DNA of 64,000 nucleotides from Eutreptiella sp. 'Long Island Sound 2002' (lineage: Eukaryota > Euglenozoa > Euglenophyceae > Eutreptiales > Eutreptiaceae), in the NCBI GenBank assembly GCA_964036045.1, contig OZ038382.1, forward strand, positions 82,559,918 to 82,623,917. The letters are read 5' to 3'. This document shows, one piece after another, positions 1 to 10,520 of the stretch. Made by a program: the position numbers and the translations under genes. The number at the start of each line of letters is the position of its first letter. Positions within the stretch are counted from its first letter, which is position 1. The notes below the pieces were generated by a model. The model made no database searches and had not been told where the DNA came from. It saw only the letters and a program-made list of their open reading frames with translations.

Positions 1-18
1 ATACATGAAGGATGTATT

Positions 19-255
19 GTGTGTAGTGACTTTAATTCAACTACTTGTAGTCATGACAAACTGAATGACTTGGATGGGCCAACGGCAAGACATGACAACA
101 TTTGGCCATGGCTTCGGAACTTAGAGGGTAATGGTAAGATTACTGAGGTGTTCAAAGAGGCATGGGGGAAGTCGCAAATGCAGGACACGGTTCTGATGAC
201 AAGGGTGAGACACTATGCGGGGTCATCTTACATAGCTAGAATGTATGTGACCTGA
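19..255 (+). CDS. Short ORF of unknown function upstream of the RT
   Basis: A 78-codon open frame just upstream of the reverse transcriptase, on the same strand. I recognise no domain. It could be a broken piece of the element's upstream coding region or chance. It is listed because it lies in the element and contains ordinary protein-like composition. Confidence 0.2.
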   Translation: MCSDFNSTTCSHDKLNDLDGPTARHDNIWPWLRNLEGNGKITEVFKEAWGKSQMQDTVLMTRVRHYAGSSYIARMYVT

Positions 256-319
256 AGCGTTTTGGGTATATTTTAGCCCACAGAAGTCTGTAGAAGTGAA
301 GTGAATTTAAGGGGGAAGT

Positions 320-1696
320 TTGGGTCTTCACATAATTTGCACGCCGTGTTTTTTTATGATTGGGCCATTCCTCAAAAAACCCACTTACCGATGCTATGGT
401 TGGGGGGAAAAGCAGATTAAGCTTTTCAAATCTAGGACGAGGGAGCAAAAAACGTATTGCCCTACCAATGTGGAGCACGGGTCGAAGTGGTTGAACAATG
501 CTATTGTTCAAGCTTTTCATTCTGTCCAGAATTGTAGTCCTAATGTGAAGGCGAAAACAGCGGAGGGCTGGATACAAAGGATAAAGAAATTGGCGAATTT
601 GGCTTCGCGGAATCTAAGAACCTTTTTTCGCAGAGCTAAAGATGATTTCCTAATTCGGAGGAAACCCAGTCGAGTTCCGGTCCCCATTCATCAAATAGAG
701 ATGATGATGAATGTTCACAATCCATGGGATGCTACGGTGCTTTTCTTTATGGATGAGCATGAAGGGAAGCCATTCCCTGTTCCAATGAATGGAGAGATTA
801 GGCAGTGGGCAAGGGTGTCTAGATGTAAAGTGCCTGGCCCGGACAATGTACCACCTTATCTATGTTATGTGCTTCCTGATAATGTGTTTCATTTGGTTTG
901 CGACATAGTAAGGGCCATCATTAGAGGGGAATTACGTCTTGACATACTCAGGGAGACGATAGTTGTTCCGTTGAGTAAAGGGAAAGAGGATCTGTCGGTG
1001 TCCAATGCGTGGAGGCCCATTAGTATCCCTTCCGCTCTTTGTAGGATAGTCTTTAGATGTATCCAGTCCTCTCTAGAGACAGCGATTGTGCCTAGCCTGT
1101 CGGAAAGGCAATATGCGGGCCATAAAGGAGAGTCGTGTGCGCAAGCAACCATGGATTTGCAGCAATTGTCAGGTAGTAAAATGATGACTGGCAATGGAGC
1201 GTATATTGCTTTTGCGGACGTCTCTAGTTATTTTTCTTCTGTCCGAATTCTGTTGTTGCTAGACGAACTGTTGAAGTATGGTGTGTGTGCTCAGGTTCGG
1301 AACTTGTTTAGTTCTGCATTCTATCACAGTGTTAACGATGTATATAATACGGTCACCGGCAAATGGGCTAGATTTTTGGCTACATCAGGGGTGGAGCAAG
1401 GTTGTGCTACGGAACCTATCACATTCTGTGCTGTGACGGAGTCAGTGACTCAGAAATTATTAGAGCTAGGTGTTGAACCATTTATGTTTGTGGATGACGT
1501 GGGGATTGTTGCAGAGACAGCTAGTGAGTTGAGACATGCGTTGATTCATGCTCATATGCATTTTGCTAGAATTGGTCTCTCAGTCAACTTTGCCAAGAGA
1601 AAAACTTTACCTATTCGTGCGCAGCTGAATCCTGAATTTACTGTGGTGCCAGGGTTTGTGAGGGAGATCAATGCAGATTTTGTCGTAACTCATTAG
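320..1696 (+). CDS. Non-LTR (LINE-type) reverse transcriptase, partial
   Basis: Encodes an RNA-directed DNA polymerase that would copy the element's RNA at a nicked target. Visible RT blocks in order are KVPGPDNVP near residue 169, WRPIS in the finger region, motif A with AFAD (D300), motif B GVEQG (357-361) and motif C FVDD (D392, D393). The pattern GVEQG plus F-x-DD fits non-LTR retrotransposons rather than Ty3/gypsy or copia. The first ATG is used as the start, but the true protein probably began further upstream with an endonuclease that is absent here. The frame stops at 1696, just before the motif E region, which continues in another frame. The product is therefore truncated. RT identity is solid; the clade is not assigned. 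Confidence 0.88.
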   Translation: MGLHIICTPCFFMIGPFLKKPTYRCYGWGEKQIKLFKSRTREQKTYCPTNVEHGSKWLNNAIVQAFHSVQNCSPNVKAKTAEGWIQRIKKLANLASRNLRTFFRRAKDDFLIRRKPSRVPVPIHQIEMMMNVHNPWDATVLFFMDEHEGKPFPVPMNGEIRQWARVSRCKVPGPDNVPPYLCYVLPDNVFHLVCDIVRAIIRGELRLDILRETIVVPLSKGKEDLSVSNAWRPISIPSALCRIVFRCIQSSLETAIVPSLSERQYAGHKGESCAQATMDLQQLSGSKMMTGNGAYIAFADVSSYFSSVRILLLLDELLKYGVCAQVRNLFSSAFYHSVNDVYNTVTGKWARFLATSGVEQGCATEPITFCAVTESVTQKLLELGVEPFMFVDDVGIVAETASELRHALIHAHMHFARIGLSVNFAKRKTLPIRAQLNPEFTVVPGFVREINADFVVTH

Positions 1697-2400
1697 TCAT
1701 TGTATCGCTCAACCGCAATCAGATCCCATACCAGTGAGAATTGAGTGTGTCAACTCATATCTTCATTTGGGTCACTTGATCCATGCGACATGGGATCTGC
1801 GGTGTAGTTATGATGGATTCATGTCTCAATTTAGTCAGGACATTGATGTTTGGAATAATTGACCATTGCCTGTTCGTGCCTGACTTCAAGTGATTAACTC
1901 GGACATTATTCCGAAGAGAGTTTATAGGTTAGAACATATTCCAATAGTATGGGATCTGTCGTTGAAGACTCAAAGATGGTTGAAGGGTTTTGCTTACGAT
2001 TGTAGGCTTGCCGACGTTTCTCTGCAATAAAACATTGTATTTTAGCCATAAATTTGAAATAGGGATGCTTCATATTCCGGTAGTGGTTGCAACTCAAAAG
2101 TTTGACAATGTTTCCAAGGTTTTATATAAATATGGTGCGCATCATTTGATGTCCACTGAGATGGGCTATCTCCACATTTTGCAGTATGCTGTGGATGCTC
2201 TACATGCAGAAACAAGTGCCTCTGTCTGTCCGTGGGGGGGGACTTCCGATATTCACGAGGTGTTGAATTATAGTTGATTCTGGGATGTTCAAATTCAGAA
2301 TTGGGTTTGACAATGTAAGTATCACATTGAAATTGAGCATTCCGCTTGTAGTGATTGTTCGTTCTCTGAATCTTGCAATCAATCTGCCGGTGTTGTTGTT
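1697..2400 (+). pseudogene. Frameshifted RT thumb and connection region
   Basis: Coding continues past the RT stop in a different frame. Around 1740-1800 it reads YLHLGHLI, which matches RT motif E (Y-L-G-x-x-I in most non-LTR RTs). Further fragments sit at 1990-2277. Several stops and at least one frame change interrupt it. This is the decayed link between RT and RNase H. Confidence 0.5.
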
Positions 2401-2850
2401 TTGGAGGATGGAAGAACACTGTGTGTGAGACCCCCAGGATACCAAAGCGCATACAAGGCAGACGTGTATGGGATGTTCTTGGCGTGTAAGTATACTTCCT
2501 CCTGTGCTATCATATCTACAGATTGCTATGCCGTTTTGAAGGCTGTTAACCATAGAAAGGAGCGCGTAGTGGGGGCGCAATCGATTAGATTGATTAGGGA
2601 GTATGTAGATCGTAAACATTTGTCTCTCCAATCTGTGAGGGGTCATTCAGGGAATCGAGGCAATGAAGAAGTGGAGAGAAGGGCAAAGACAGGTATTAAC
2701 CTGCCGGATGCCCCTGTGCAACTTCTCACTGAAGTGGGAGATGTCTCTTATCATGGTGAATTGTTTGGGTACCCTCAAAAGTCTGGACTGGACATGAGAC
2801 GCCTACGCATAGACATGAAGGAATATGGTTGGGATGTTGGAAGCAGTTGA
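2401..2850 (+). CDS. RNase H domain of the retroelement
   Basis: Ribonuclease H of the type found C-terminal to RT in some non-LTR elements, which would remove RNA from the RNA:DNA hybrid. Visible signatures are STD followed by CYAVLKAV (D41) and VRGHSGNRGNEEVERRAK, with the conserved His at residue 82. In the last block the usual Asp is replaced by Glu. The N-terminal strand that carries the first Asp is unclear because the frame is broken upstream. It follows the RT on the same strand, as expected. Confidence 0.75.
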   Translation: MEDGRTLCVRPPGYQSAYKADVYGMFLACKYTSSCAIISTDCYAVLKAVNHRKERVVGAQSIRLIREYVDRKHLSLQSVRGHSGNRGNEEVERRAKTGINLPDAPVQLLTEVGDVSYHGELFGYPQKSGLDMRRLRIDMKEYGWDVGSS

Positions 2851-2862
2851 AATTCGGATTCA

Positions 2863-3370
2863 CTATTTGGATCTGTTGGTTTTCGCTGGCATTGTTTCGC
2901 CGGGTTACTCCTTCCCGTTAACTTACTGGCACCCAGAGCACACAGGAGTACCCTCAGCGATGCTCGTTATGCAAGACTTCTCACAATAATTCAGCCATGG
3001 GTATTTTGGGCATTGTGGTGAGAACTCCAAGCTAGTACAGATTTGTTTGCAGGCATGGGGGTCATTGAGGCAGGACGTATTGATGTGGCGTAGGGTGGCG
3101 ACAGCCCGTGACCTGCATATTGTGGGGAGATTATTGTTGCCGTCCTCCTTAGTCTCCAAGTTAGCTCAGCACGAGGGGTCGAAGCAGTAATAAAGGGCGA
3201 TCAATAAGTTTTATGCCAGAATTTTGAAGGATCTCGCGCCTGAAATTCCGAGAACCCAACTTTCGCACATCCCCCTACAATCTATCAAATGCTCAGTTTA
3301 TAAGGAGACTGATTGGATTGTTGAGGTATCTGTGACTGAACCGCCCAGGAAGCGTTCTAAGATGACCTAG
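2863..3370 (+). pseudogene. C-terminal tail of the retroelement polyprotein, broken
   Basis: Plus-strand reading after RNase H remains protein-like through about 3,365 in shifting frames, for example the stretch ending KLAQHEGSKQ near 3,185 and TEPPRKRSKM near 3,350. I recognise no domain. At least one stop and one frame change lie inside. It may be an unassigned C-terminal domain of the same polyprotein. Confidence 0.35.
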
Positions 3371-3415
3371 AGGGATTTTTTTGTGCTTTGCCTCCCGCTT
3401 TCTGTTGTGTAGGAC

Positions 3416-4110
3416 ATGTCTGATGGGGAATCGATTCAACTCAGTCAAATTGAGACGTAGAGGTCACCCTCGGTTGACTCATCATCAGATTCTGGGGTTT
3501 CAGAAGATAGTGGACCAGACCTGATGGCGAGAATCACAAACCTCGTGAACTATAAGATCCGTACCTCCAGGCAAGAAGCCAAGATGCACCGGTTGGCCTG
3601 GAAATTCTTTAAGTTTGAAGGTTCGGTGGAGATCTGCCCCCCTGTGAAATCTGCAGATCCGACGGGAGGGCCTGTGATCAATCCAGTAGCAGATCCTGTA
3701 TTGAACTCTGTGCTGCATTCAGACAAGCCTTCCCTTCCCGTAAGGGCATCCCCTGGGGCCGGGGGGTATGATCTTTCTGCAGCCAGTGACATCTCGATTC
3801 CACCCGGGTGTTTGAGATTGGTGGCGCTTGACTGTGCCGTTGAGATTCCTGTGGATTTGTGGGTCTGGTGTGCTTTGTTCTGGTCTTGCTCTGGATTGCT
3901 CTGTCAAAACTGAGCCGAGGGCTCATTGATTTGGATTTCCGAGGCATGAATTGTGCATTGTAGCGTAACTATGGGTCAGAGTGTTTTGCAGTACGCTTTG
4001 GAGATAGAGTGCCTCAGTTGGTGGTTGTGCCGTGTTTGTCGCGTGCGCTTCATGGTGTAACTGCATTGTCGCACACGAGCAGGTCTGAACAAGGCTTTGT
4101 GTCCAGGTCA
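3416..4110 (+). pseudogene. dUTPase-domain ORF, frameshifted
   Basis: dUTPase hydrolyses dUTP to dUMP and keeps uracil out of newly made DNA. The ORF can start at the ATG at 3416, with an in-frame TAG at 3458. The dUTPase part begins with SPGAGGYDLSA (3746-3781, motif 1). Then SGLALD (about 3876-3893, motif 2) is in the next frame, and GLIDLDFRG (3919-3945, motif 3) in the third. That frame continues past a TAG at 3961 to FAVRFGDRVPQL (about 3985-4020, motif 4) and the SRSEQGFVS block (motif 5). All five motifs are recognisable in order, spread over three frames, so the domain is complete but dead. The satellite array starts directly after it. Family assignment is strong; membership of the upstream LINE is inference. 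Confidence 0.75.
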
Positions 4111-5880
4111 ATGACTGCTTTGAGGAGTCTGGAGGGTGCAAAATCAGGCCCAAGACAGCTATATTTGCACTTCTGAACAGATAAATATTGATTATAGTGA
4201 TACGTCTGCGCTTTCGTGTGATTTCAAACTGATGAAGCTTGTCCCCTGTGCTGTGTGAGGCTTGGTAGGCAACGATTCGTGACCATGCATGCCCTTTACT
4301 CAAGGTGATGGCACGGAGGGTGCAAAATGAGGCCCAAAACAGCTACAGTTGCACTTTTCAACACATAATTCCTGATTATAGTGATACGGTCGCGCTTTCG
4401 TGTGATTTCAAGTTCATGAACTTTGTCCATCGTACTACGTGAGTCTTGGCAAGCAACAAATTGTAGGCGTGCATGCCCTTTACTCTGGGTTATGGCGTGG
4501 AGGGTGCAAAAAAAGGCCGGAAACAGCTTTATGTGAGCTTTTGGGCCCCCTTTGAACACATAAATGTTGATTAAAGTGATACAGTCGTGCTTTCGTCTGA
4601 TTTCAAATTGATGAACTTTGTCCCTTGTGCTATGTGAGGCTTTGCAAGCAGCAATTTGTGACTGTGCATGCCCTTTACTCAAGGTTATGGCACGGGGGGT
4701 GCAAAATAAGGCCCAGAACAGCTATATTTGCACTTTGGAACACTTGAAAGTTGATTATAGTGATACGATTGCGGTTTTTGTGTGATTTCAAATTCATGAA
4801 GTTTGTCCCTTGTGCTACATGAGGCTTATCAAGCAACAATTTGTAACCGTGCATGCCCTTTACTCTGGGTTATGGCGCGGAGGGTGCAAAGGAAGGCCGG
4901 AAAAAGCTTTAGGTGACATTTTGAACACATAAATCTTGATTAAAGTGATACGGTTGTGCTTTCGTGTGATTTCAATTTGATGAAGTTTGTCCCTTGTGCT
5001 ACCTGAGGCTCTGCAAGCAATGATTTGTGACCGTGCATGGCCTTTACTCTGGGATATGCCGGGGAGGGTGCCAAAAAAGGCCCAAAACAGCAGTATTTGC
5101 ACTTTTGAACACATAAATGTCGATGATAGTGCTATCTTTGCCCGTGCATGTAATTTCAAGTCGATCAAGTTTGTTCTAGTGCTAGGTGAGGCTAGACTAG
5201 GCGCTGTGAATGAGGTTTCCAAAGATGCATGAGATGGGCACCTAGATGGCCATTGCTATCGCTTGGTCCACTGCCCTGACAGGGGTTGCCTGGGATCCTT
5301 GAATGCAACTGAAGGGCCGAGACACATATATTAAAGCGATAGGGAAGTGATATAAACACATGAATGTTGATTAAAGTGATATGGTCGCACTTCCGTGGGA
5401 GGTCAGATTGATCAAGTGTGCCCCTAGTCCCCCTAATAAGCAACTATTTGCGACCGTTCATGCCCTTTACTCAAGGTTATGGCTCGGAGGGTGCCAAAAA
5501 AGGTCCATAAGGGCCGTATTTGCAATTTTGAACACACAAACGTTGATCGAAGTGATACGGTCACGTGTTCGTGTGGTCTCAAATTGATGAAGTTTGTCCC
5601 TTGAGCTAGGTGAGGTCTGCCAAGCAACAAACTATTACCCTACATGCCCTTTACTCGAGATGATTCTCCAGACGGTGCCAACAATCTCCCAACCAGCCGT
5701 ATTTGCACTTTTGAACCAACAATGGTTGATTTGATTGATGTTGTTGTGCTTTCGTGTGATTTGGCATTGATGAAAATTTTCCCTAGAGCTCTGTTTGGCT
5801 TGCCAAGCACCAAAATGTGACCCTACATGCCTTTTGGAGGTGGTTTGGTTTGCCGTTGTGGCGATTGATGATTCTGCTGC
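4110..5880. repeat. Satellite family I, about 184-bp monomers
   Basis: Roughly nine diverged head-to-tail copies. The anchor CATGCC (or CATGAG) recurs at 4288, 4472, 4667, 4852, 5036, 5228, 5459, 5643 and 5826, so most steps are 183-195 bp with one of 231. Each unit carries CCCTTTACTC, a GGAGGGTGC box, a GAACACATAAA box and a GTGATTTCAA box. The first unit abuts the dUTPase remnant. Minus-strand open frames across the units are by-products of the repeat. Confidence 0.93.
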
Positions 5881-6104
5881 GGTTCCATCCCATGATGCAT
5901 GATGCATGATGCTCCACTTCTCTTCTCAAAGCAATGTCGTCTATCCCGCAAACTAGCGGTACTCTTCCAGTGTTGGCAAGGGAGCACTTGTGCACGTGAC
6001 TGCTGTGTTGGAGTTCGAGAGCAATGAGATGTTCGAGCTTGCGCGCAACGCATCAAGAGAAAACAAGAAGTAGCAAGGCATCACGCCTGGGCCCTTAATG
6101 GTAT

Positions 6105-6560
6105 GCACCGTGTGCCCCGTGCACATCCATTGTTGCACGCACGCACAAACTGTGCACACTGCACGCTGGCATTGTGCGCACTGCACAGACACATTTTGCA
6201 CACTGCACGCACGCGGCAGAGGTGGGGCATGCATGCGTTGTGCGTGACCTGTGAACTTTTTGTGCATGTTCGGGTGGCTTTGGGGTACAGGGCAGGTGTG
6301 TATCCAAGCATTTCGAAATGATGCCATGAACGACGCCAGCCAAGTGGCCCTACACGACTTCGAAATGGAGAGAGATGGGAAAGGCTTTTAGGGATGGGTT
6401 CAGGAAGCCAGAACTGTCCTCGAGTACACGGAGTATGCTGCTCACTGCACGCACGCATTGTGCACACTGCACGCACGCATTGTGCACACTGCAGGCACAC
6501 ATCGTGCACGTCGCACGCACGCATTGTGCAAACTTCATGCACGCACGCACTGTAGGCAGA
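6105..6560. repeat. 22-bp GCACGCACGCATTGTGCACA-type minisatellite in two clusters
   Basis: Two clusters (about 6110-6215 and 6438-6555) of an imperfect 22-bp unit rich in GCAC/GTGC, separated by about 220 bp of unique sequence. It lies between satellite families I and II. The Cys/Val/His-rich open frames on the minus strand come from the repeat. Confidence 0.85.
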
Positions 6561-6564
6561 CACA

Positions 6565-8500
6565 GATCACGAGAACACATTTTACAGCATCCGTATGCAC
6601 CAAAAGTTGCCATTTTTAATTAAAAAAAAGGCCAAAAATTGCCGTTTTTTCTGTCAAAAATTGATTTTCTTGGCTTCAGGCAGGCAGTTGAAGACCCTAC
6701 CCCCTATTCTGAGGGTGCTGGATGCGGAGTGGCATGTTGTAGGCAGACACAGGTCACGAAAACACAATATACAGTATCCGTATGCCGTTTGTTGGTTAAA
6801 AAATGAGTTTTTTCGCTTCAGACCAGCAGTTGAAGCCCCCTGCCCCTTTTTGCAGGCTGCTGGATGCAAAAAAACAGGTTGGGAAGGCACACAGATCACA
6901 AAAACACAATTTACAGCATCCGTATGCACCAACATTTGCCACTTTTCAATGAAAGAATGGTGAAAAATGGCCGCCTTTTTGGAGAAAAATTGAGATTTTT
7001 GGCCTCAGACAAGCATTTGAAGTCCCCTCTCTCTTTTTTCAGGGTGCTGGATGCAAGACAGCAGGTTGTAGAGGCATATAGATCACGTAAACACAATTTA
7101 CAGCATCCGTATGCCCCAAAACGTGCCATTTTATATGAAAAAAGTCGCCAAAAATGGCCGCTTTTTGGTCAAAAATTGAGTTTTTCGGCTTCAGATAAGC
7201 AGTTGAAGACCCCGCCCCGACTTTGAGGGTACCAGATGCAAAAATATTGTTGTAGAGGCAGTATAGATCACAAACACTCCATTAAAGCATGCGTCTGTAC
7301 CAAAATGTGCCATTTACAATGAAAAAACGCCCAAAAATAGCCGGTTTTTCCGTCAGAAGTTGAGTTTTTTGGCCTCAGACAAGCAGTTGTTAACTACCCC
7401 TGCCTATTTTTGGGGTGCTGAATGCTAAAAAGCAGGTTGTGGAGGCATATAGATCACGAAAACAGGATTTCAAGCATCCGTATACAACACACTTCCAGAA
7501 TTTGAGGGTACTGGATGCGAAGGAGCATTATGTAGAGGCAGAGAGATCACCAAAACTGCATTTAAAGCATGCTTAGGCACCAAAATGTTCCATTTTTCAT
7601 GAAAAAATGGCGGAAAATGGCCGCTTTTTTGGTCAGAAATTGAGTGTTTTGGCCTCAGACAAGCAGTTGTAAACTACCCCTGCCTATTCTGAGGGTGCTG
7701 GATGCAACAAAACAGGTTAGAGAGGCACAAAGATCACGAAAACACAATTTACAGCATCTGTATGCACCAAAATGTGGCATTTTCCATGAAGAAATGATCA
7801 AAAATGGCCGCTTTTTTGGTCAACAATTGACTTTTTTGGCCTCGGACAAGCATTTGAAGACCACCCCCCCCCATTTTGAGGGTGCTGGATGCAAAAGAAA
7901 AAGGTTGTAGAGGCATATAGATCACGAAAACTGCATTTAAAGCATGATTATGCACGAAAACCTTTGATTTTTAATGAAAAAACGGCCAGAAATGGCCGGT
8001 TTTTTTGTCAAAAATTGAGTTTTTTGGCCTCAGAGGAGCACTTGTAAACTAACCCCCCCTATTCTGAGGGTGCTGGATGCCAAATAGCATGTTGTAGAGG
8101 CTCAAAGAGGACAAAAACACAATTTACAGCATGCGTCTGCTCCAAAATGTGCCATTTTTCATGAAGAAACGGCCAAACACGGCCGTTTTTGGTCAAAAAT
8201 TGAGTTTTTCCGCTTCAGATAAGCAGTTGAAGACCCCCTCGCCTCCTTTCGAGGGTGCTAGATGCAGACAAGCAGTTTGTAGGGGCACAAAGATCACACA
8301 AACGCAATTTACAGCATGCGTATGCACCAGAATTTGCCATTTTTCATGGAAAAAAGGGCCGTTTTTTGGTCAAAAATTGGGTTTTTTCCACACACAAGCA
8401 GTTGAAGCCCCCCACACCCCTATTTTGAGGGTGCCCTTTGCAGAAGAGCATGTTGTATGAACACACATGTCGCCCAAACACAATCTACAGCATGGTAACT
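6565..8500. repeat. Satellite family II, about 187-bp monomers
   Basis: The box GCATCCGTATGCACC (variants) starts at 6587, 6774, 6916, 7103, 7287, 7474, 7567, 7754, 7942, 8129, 8314 and 8490. Most steps are 184-188 bp, with shortened units of 142 and 93. One more monomer lies at 8862 inside family III. Each unit holds AAAATGGCC-type A-rich boxes, a GGCCTCAGACAAGCAGTTG box, GAGGGTGCTGGATGC and a GATCACGAAAAC box. Confidence 0.95.
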
Positions 8501-9800
8501 ACTTCAAAGGGTGTTTTTTCCATGCTGCAGGTTGTGGCATTTTCGGATGTCATGAAATCCTATGTGTGTTTTTGGGGCCTGAGTGGTCAGATGTAGGCCC
8601 CCCCATCCTATTTTCAGGGTGCTGGACTCAAAAGAACATGTTTTGCAAGGTTTTGGAGCAAGTTATCCAGTGTTTCTGAGCCGCCCTCATCCAAAAACCC
8701 CATTTTTCGCCCAAACAATTGCCAAAAGATGCCTTTTTTTTGGCCTAAAACAGTGTTATTTGGGCCTGAGTGGTCAGTCGTAGGGCCCCTCACCCTATTT
8801 TGAGGCTGGATGCAGACAAGCAGGTTGTAGGGGCACACAGATCACAAGAGCACGATTTACAGCATGCGTATGCACCAAAATGTGCCATTTTTCATTGAAA
8901 AAATGGCATTTTTATGGTCAAAAATTGTGTTTTTTGGCCTCACACAAGCAGTGGAAGCCCCCTTTGGCCCTATTCTGAGGGTGCCGTATGCAAAGAAACA
9001 TGTTGTATGAACACACATGTCGCCCTAACTACTTCAGAGGGTGTTTTTTTTTATGCTGCAGGCTGTGGGATTTTTGGACGTCATAAAATCCTATGTGTGT
9101 TTTTGGGGCTTGAGTGGTCAGATGTAGGGCCCCCAATCCTATTTTCAGGGTGCTGGAAGCAAATAAACGCGTTTTTGCAAGTTCTGTGAGCAATTTTTTG
9201 AGTGTTTCTGAGCCGCCATCACCAAAAAACCGCATTTTTTGCCGAAAAATGGCAGACAAATGCCATTTTTTGGCCTGAAACAGTGTTTCTGGCGCCTGAG
9301 TGGTCAGCTGTAGGACCCCTTACCCTTCTCTGAGGGTGCTGAACTCGAAGAAATTGTTTTTCAAAATTCTGGTGCAAGTTATGGATTTTTTTTTAGCCGC
9401 CATTACCAAAAAACCGCATTTTTTTGCCTAAAAATGGCCAAAAAATTCCATTTTTTTGGCCCAAAACAGTGTTTTTGGGGCCCCAGTGGTCAGTTGTAGG
9501 GCCCCATACCCTATTTTGAGGGTGCTGGACTCACAAATAAGTGATTTGCAAGGTTTTGGAGCACGTTATCGATTGTTTCGGAGCCGCCATCAAGGAAAAA
9601 AAACACACTTTTTGCCCGAAAATGGCGACAAAATGCCTTTTTTGGCCTGAAACAGTATTTTTCGGGCCTGAGTGGTTAGTTTTAGGGCCCCCCACCCTAT
9701 TGTGAGGCTGCTGGAGTCGAATGCACGTGTTCTACAAGGTTTTGAGCAGATGATTGAGGGTTTCAGGGCGCCCATCATCAGAAAACCACCTCTTTTGGCC
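8500..9800. repeat. Satellite family III, about 187-bp monomers
   Basis: The box GTGGTCAG recurs at 8583, 8770, 9113, 9300, 9486 and 9672, giving steps of 187, 343, 187, 186 and 186. The 343 step contains a family II monomer (about 8800-9010). Units share CCCTATTTTGAGGGTGCTGG with family II but differ elsewhere, for example GAGCCGCCATCA. The array stops at about 9800, where GC content jumps. Confidence 0.93.
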
Positions 9801-9825
9801 AAAAATGGCGTTTGTGGGGCGCACT

Positions 9826-10040
9826 TCGGGGCGCGCACTTGTCCATCCGGGCGGCGGCTATTCGTAGCCGGCAGGGGCTAGGTACCCTCCATGCGCGCAC
9901 ACGTTCATCCAGACGGCGGATGGTTCGTAGCCGGCAGGGGCTGGGTACGCTGCCGAGCGCGCACTCGTCCATCCGCACGGCGGCTGTTCTGTAGGCGGTC
10001 GGGGCTGGGTTCGCTGGCGGCTGTGCACACGTCTGTCTGG
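9826..10040. repeat. About 64-bp GC-rich tandem repeat
   Basis: Three and a half copies of a unit containing GCGCACTCGTCCATCC, then GACGGCGGCT, then GTAGCCGGCAGGGGCTGGGT. It sits exactly at the change from satellite to GC-rich DNA. Confidence 0.85.
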
Positions 10041-10520
10041 ACATCAGCTGGTGTTGCCTGGCACCTGTTCGCGTGCCATTTCGTCGCGTCTTGTGCGCGC
10101 TGTCCGGAATCGCGGCACCTGGTGTCCGTTGTTGCTTGGCACCTGTCCGTGTGCCCTGTTTGTGGCTGGCGGCGTGCCTCTCTGACGTGCCTCGTGGCCT
10201 CGCGTGGTGCGCCGTGCCTCGCTCGGTCCGGTCGCTCTCGGTGGTCCGGTCGGCTTTCCCGATGCCGTGGTGCCTTTCCGCATCCCACGGGCTTTAGCCC
10301 CCGGTTTTACTGGGCGGCTGCGAGGGGCACGCGGAGGCCGGCTGAAAAACGGGCATATTGTGCCTGCCGCTGGCCCCTGCCGAGGCAGGGGCGCTGGGCG
10401 CGCTCTGCGTCGTACCCGTTCGGGGCCTTGCGATGGGGTTGTCCCTGGCGGGTCCTTCCGGCGTCGGTCTTGGGCTGGATGCTTTGCGGTGGTTTGCGTG
10501 TGTAGTTGTAGTGCCGCACA
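10040..10520. other. GC-rich stretch without a recognisable gene
   Basis: Open frames occur in all registers because of composition. A short direct repeat (GCCTGGCACCTGT-type, near 10,055 and 10,133) is visible. It may be 5' untranslated sequence of the LINE-like element that follows. Confidence 0.5.

Larger units (their letters stand above)
1..4110 (+). mobile_element. Degenerate non-LTR retroelement with RT, RNase H and dUTPase
   Basis: A plus-strand retroelement remnant. In order it carries a LINE-type reverse transcriptase, an RNase H domain, an unrecognised C-terminal stretch, and a second ORF ending in a dUTPase fold. I see no endonuclease domain, so the 5' end is probably cut by the window edge or lost. 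Several frame changes and in-frame stops show it is not functional as assembled. The element ends where the satellite array begins, near 4.1 kb. The domain order is seen directly. That all parts belong to one element is inferred from strand, spacing and similar composition. Confidence 0.7.

Noticed and set aside
3923-5907. Serial minus-strand ORFs with a repeating SKGHARSQI-type peptide
   Set aside because: They are produced by the 184-bp satellite, change frame between monomers, and have no independent coding support.
6081-6613. Cys/Val/Ala-rich minus-strand ORFs resembling Cys-rich proteins
   Set aside because: They translate the 22-bp minisatellite.
4110-9800. CRISPR-like array
   Set aside because: Units are contiguous, have no unique spacers and are far too long. 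The context is eukaryotic.
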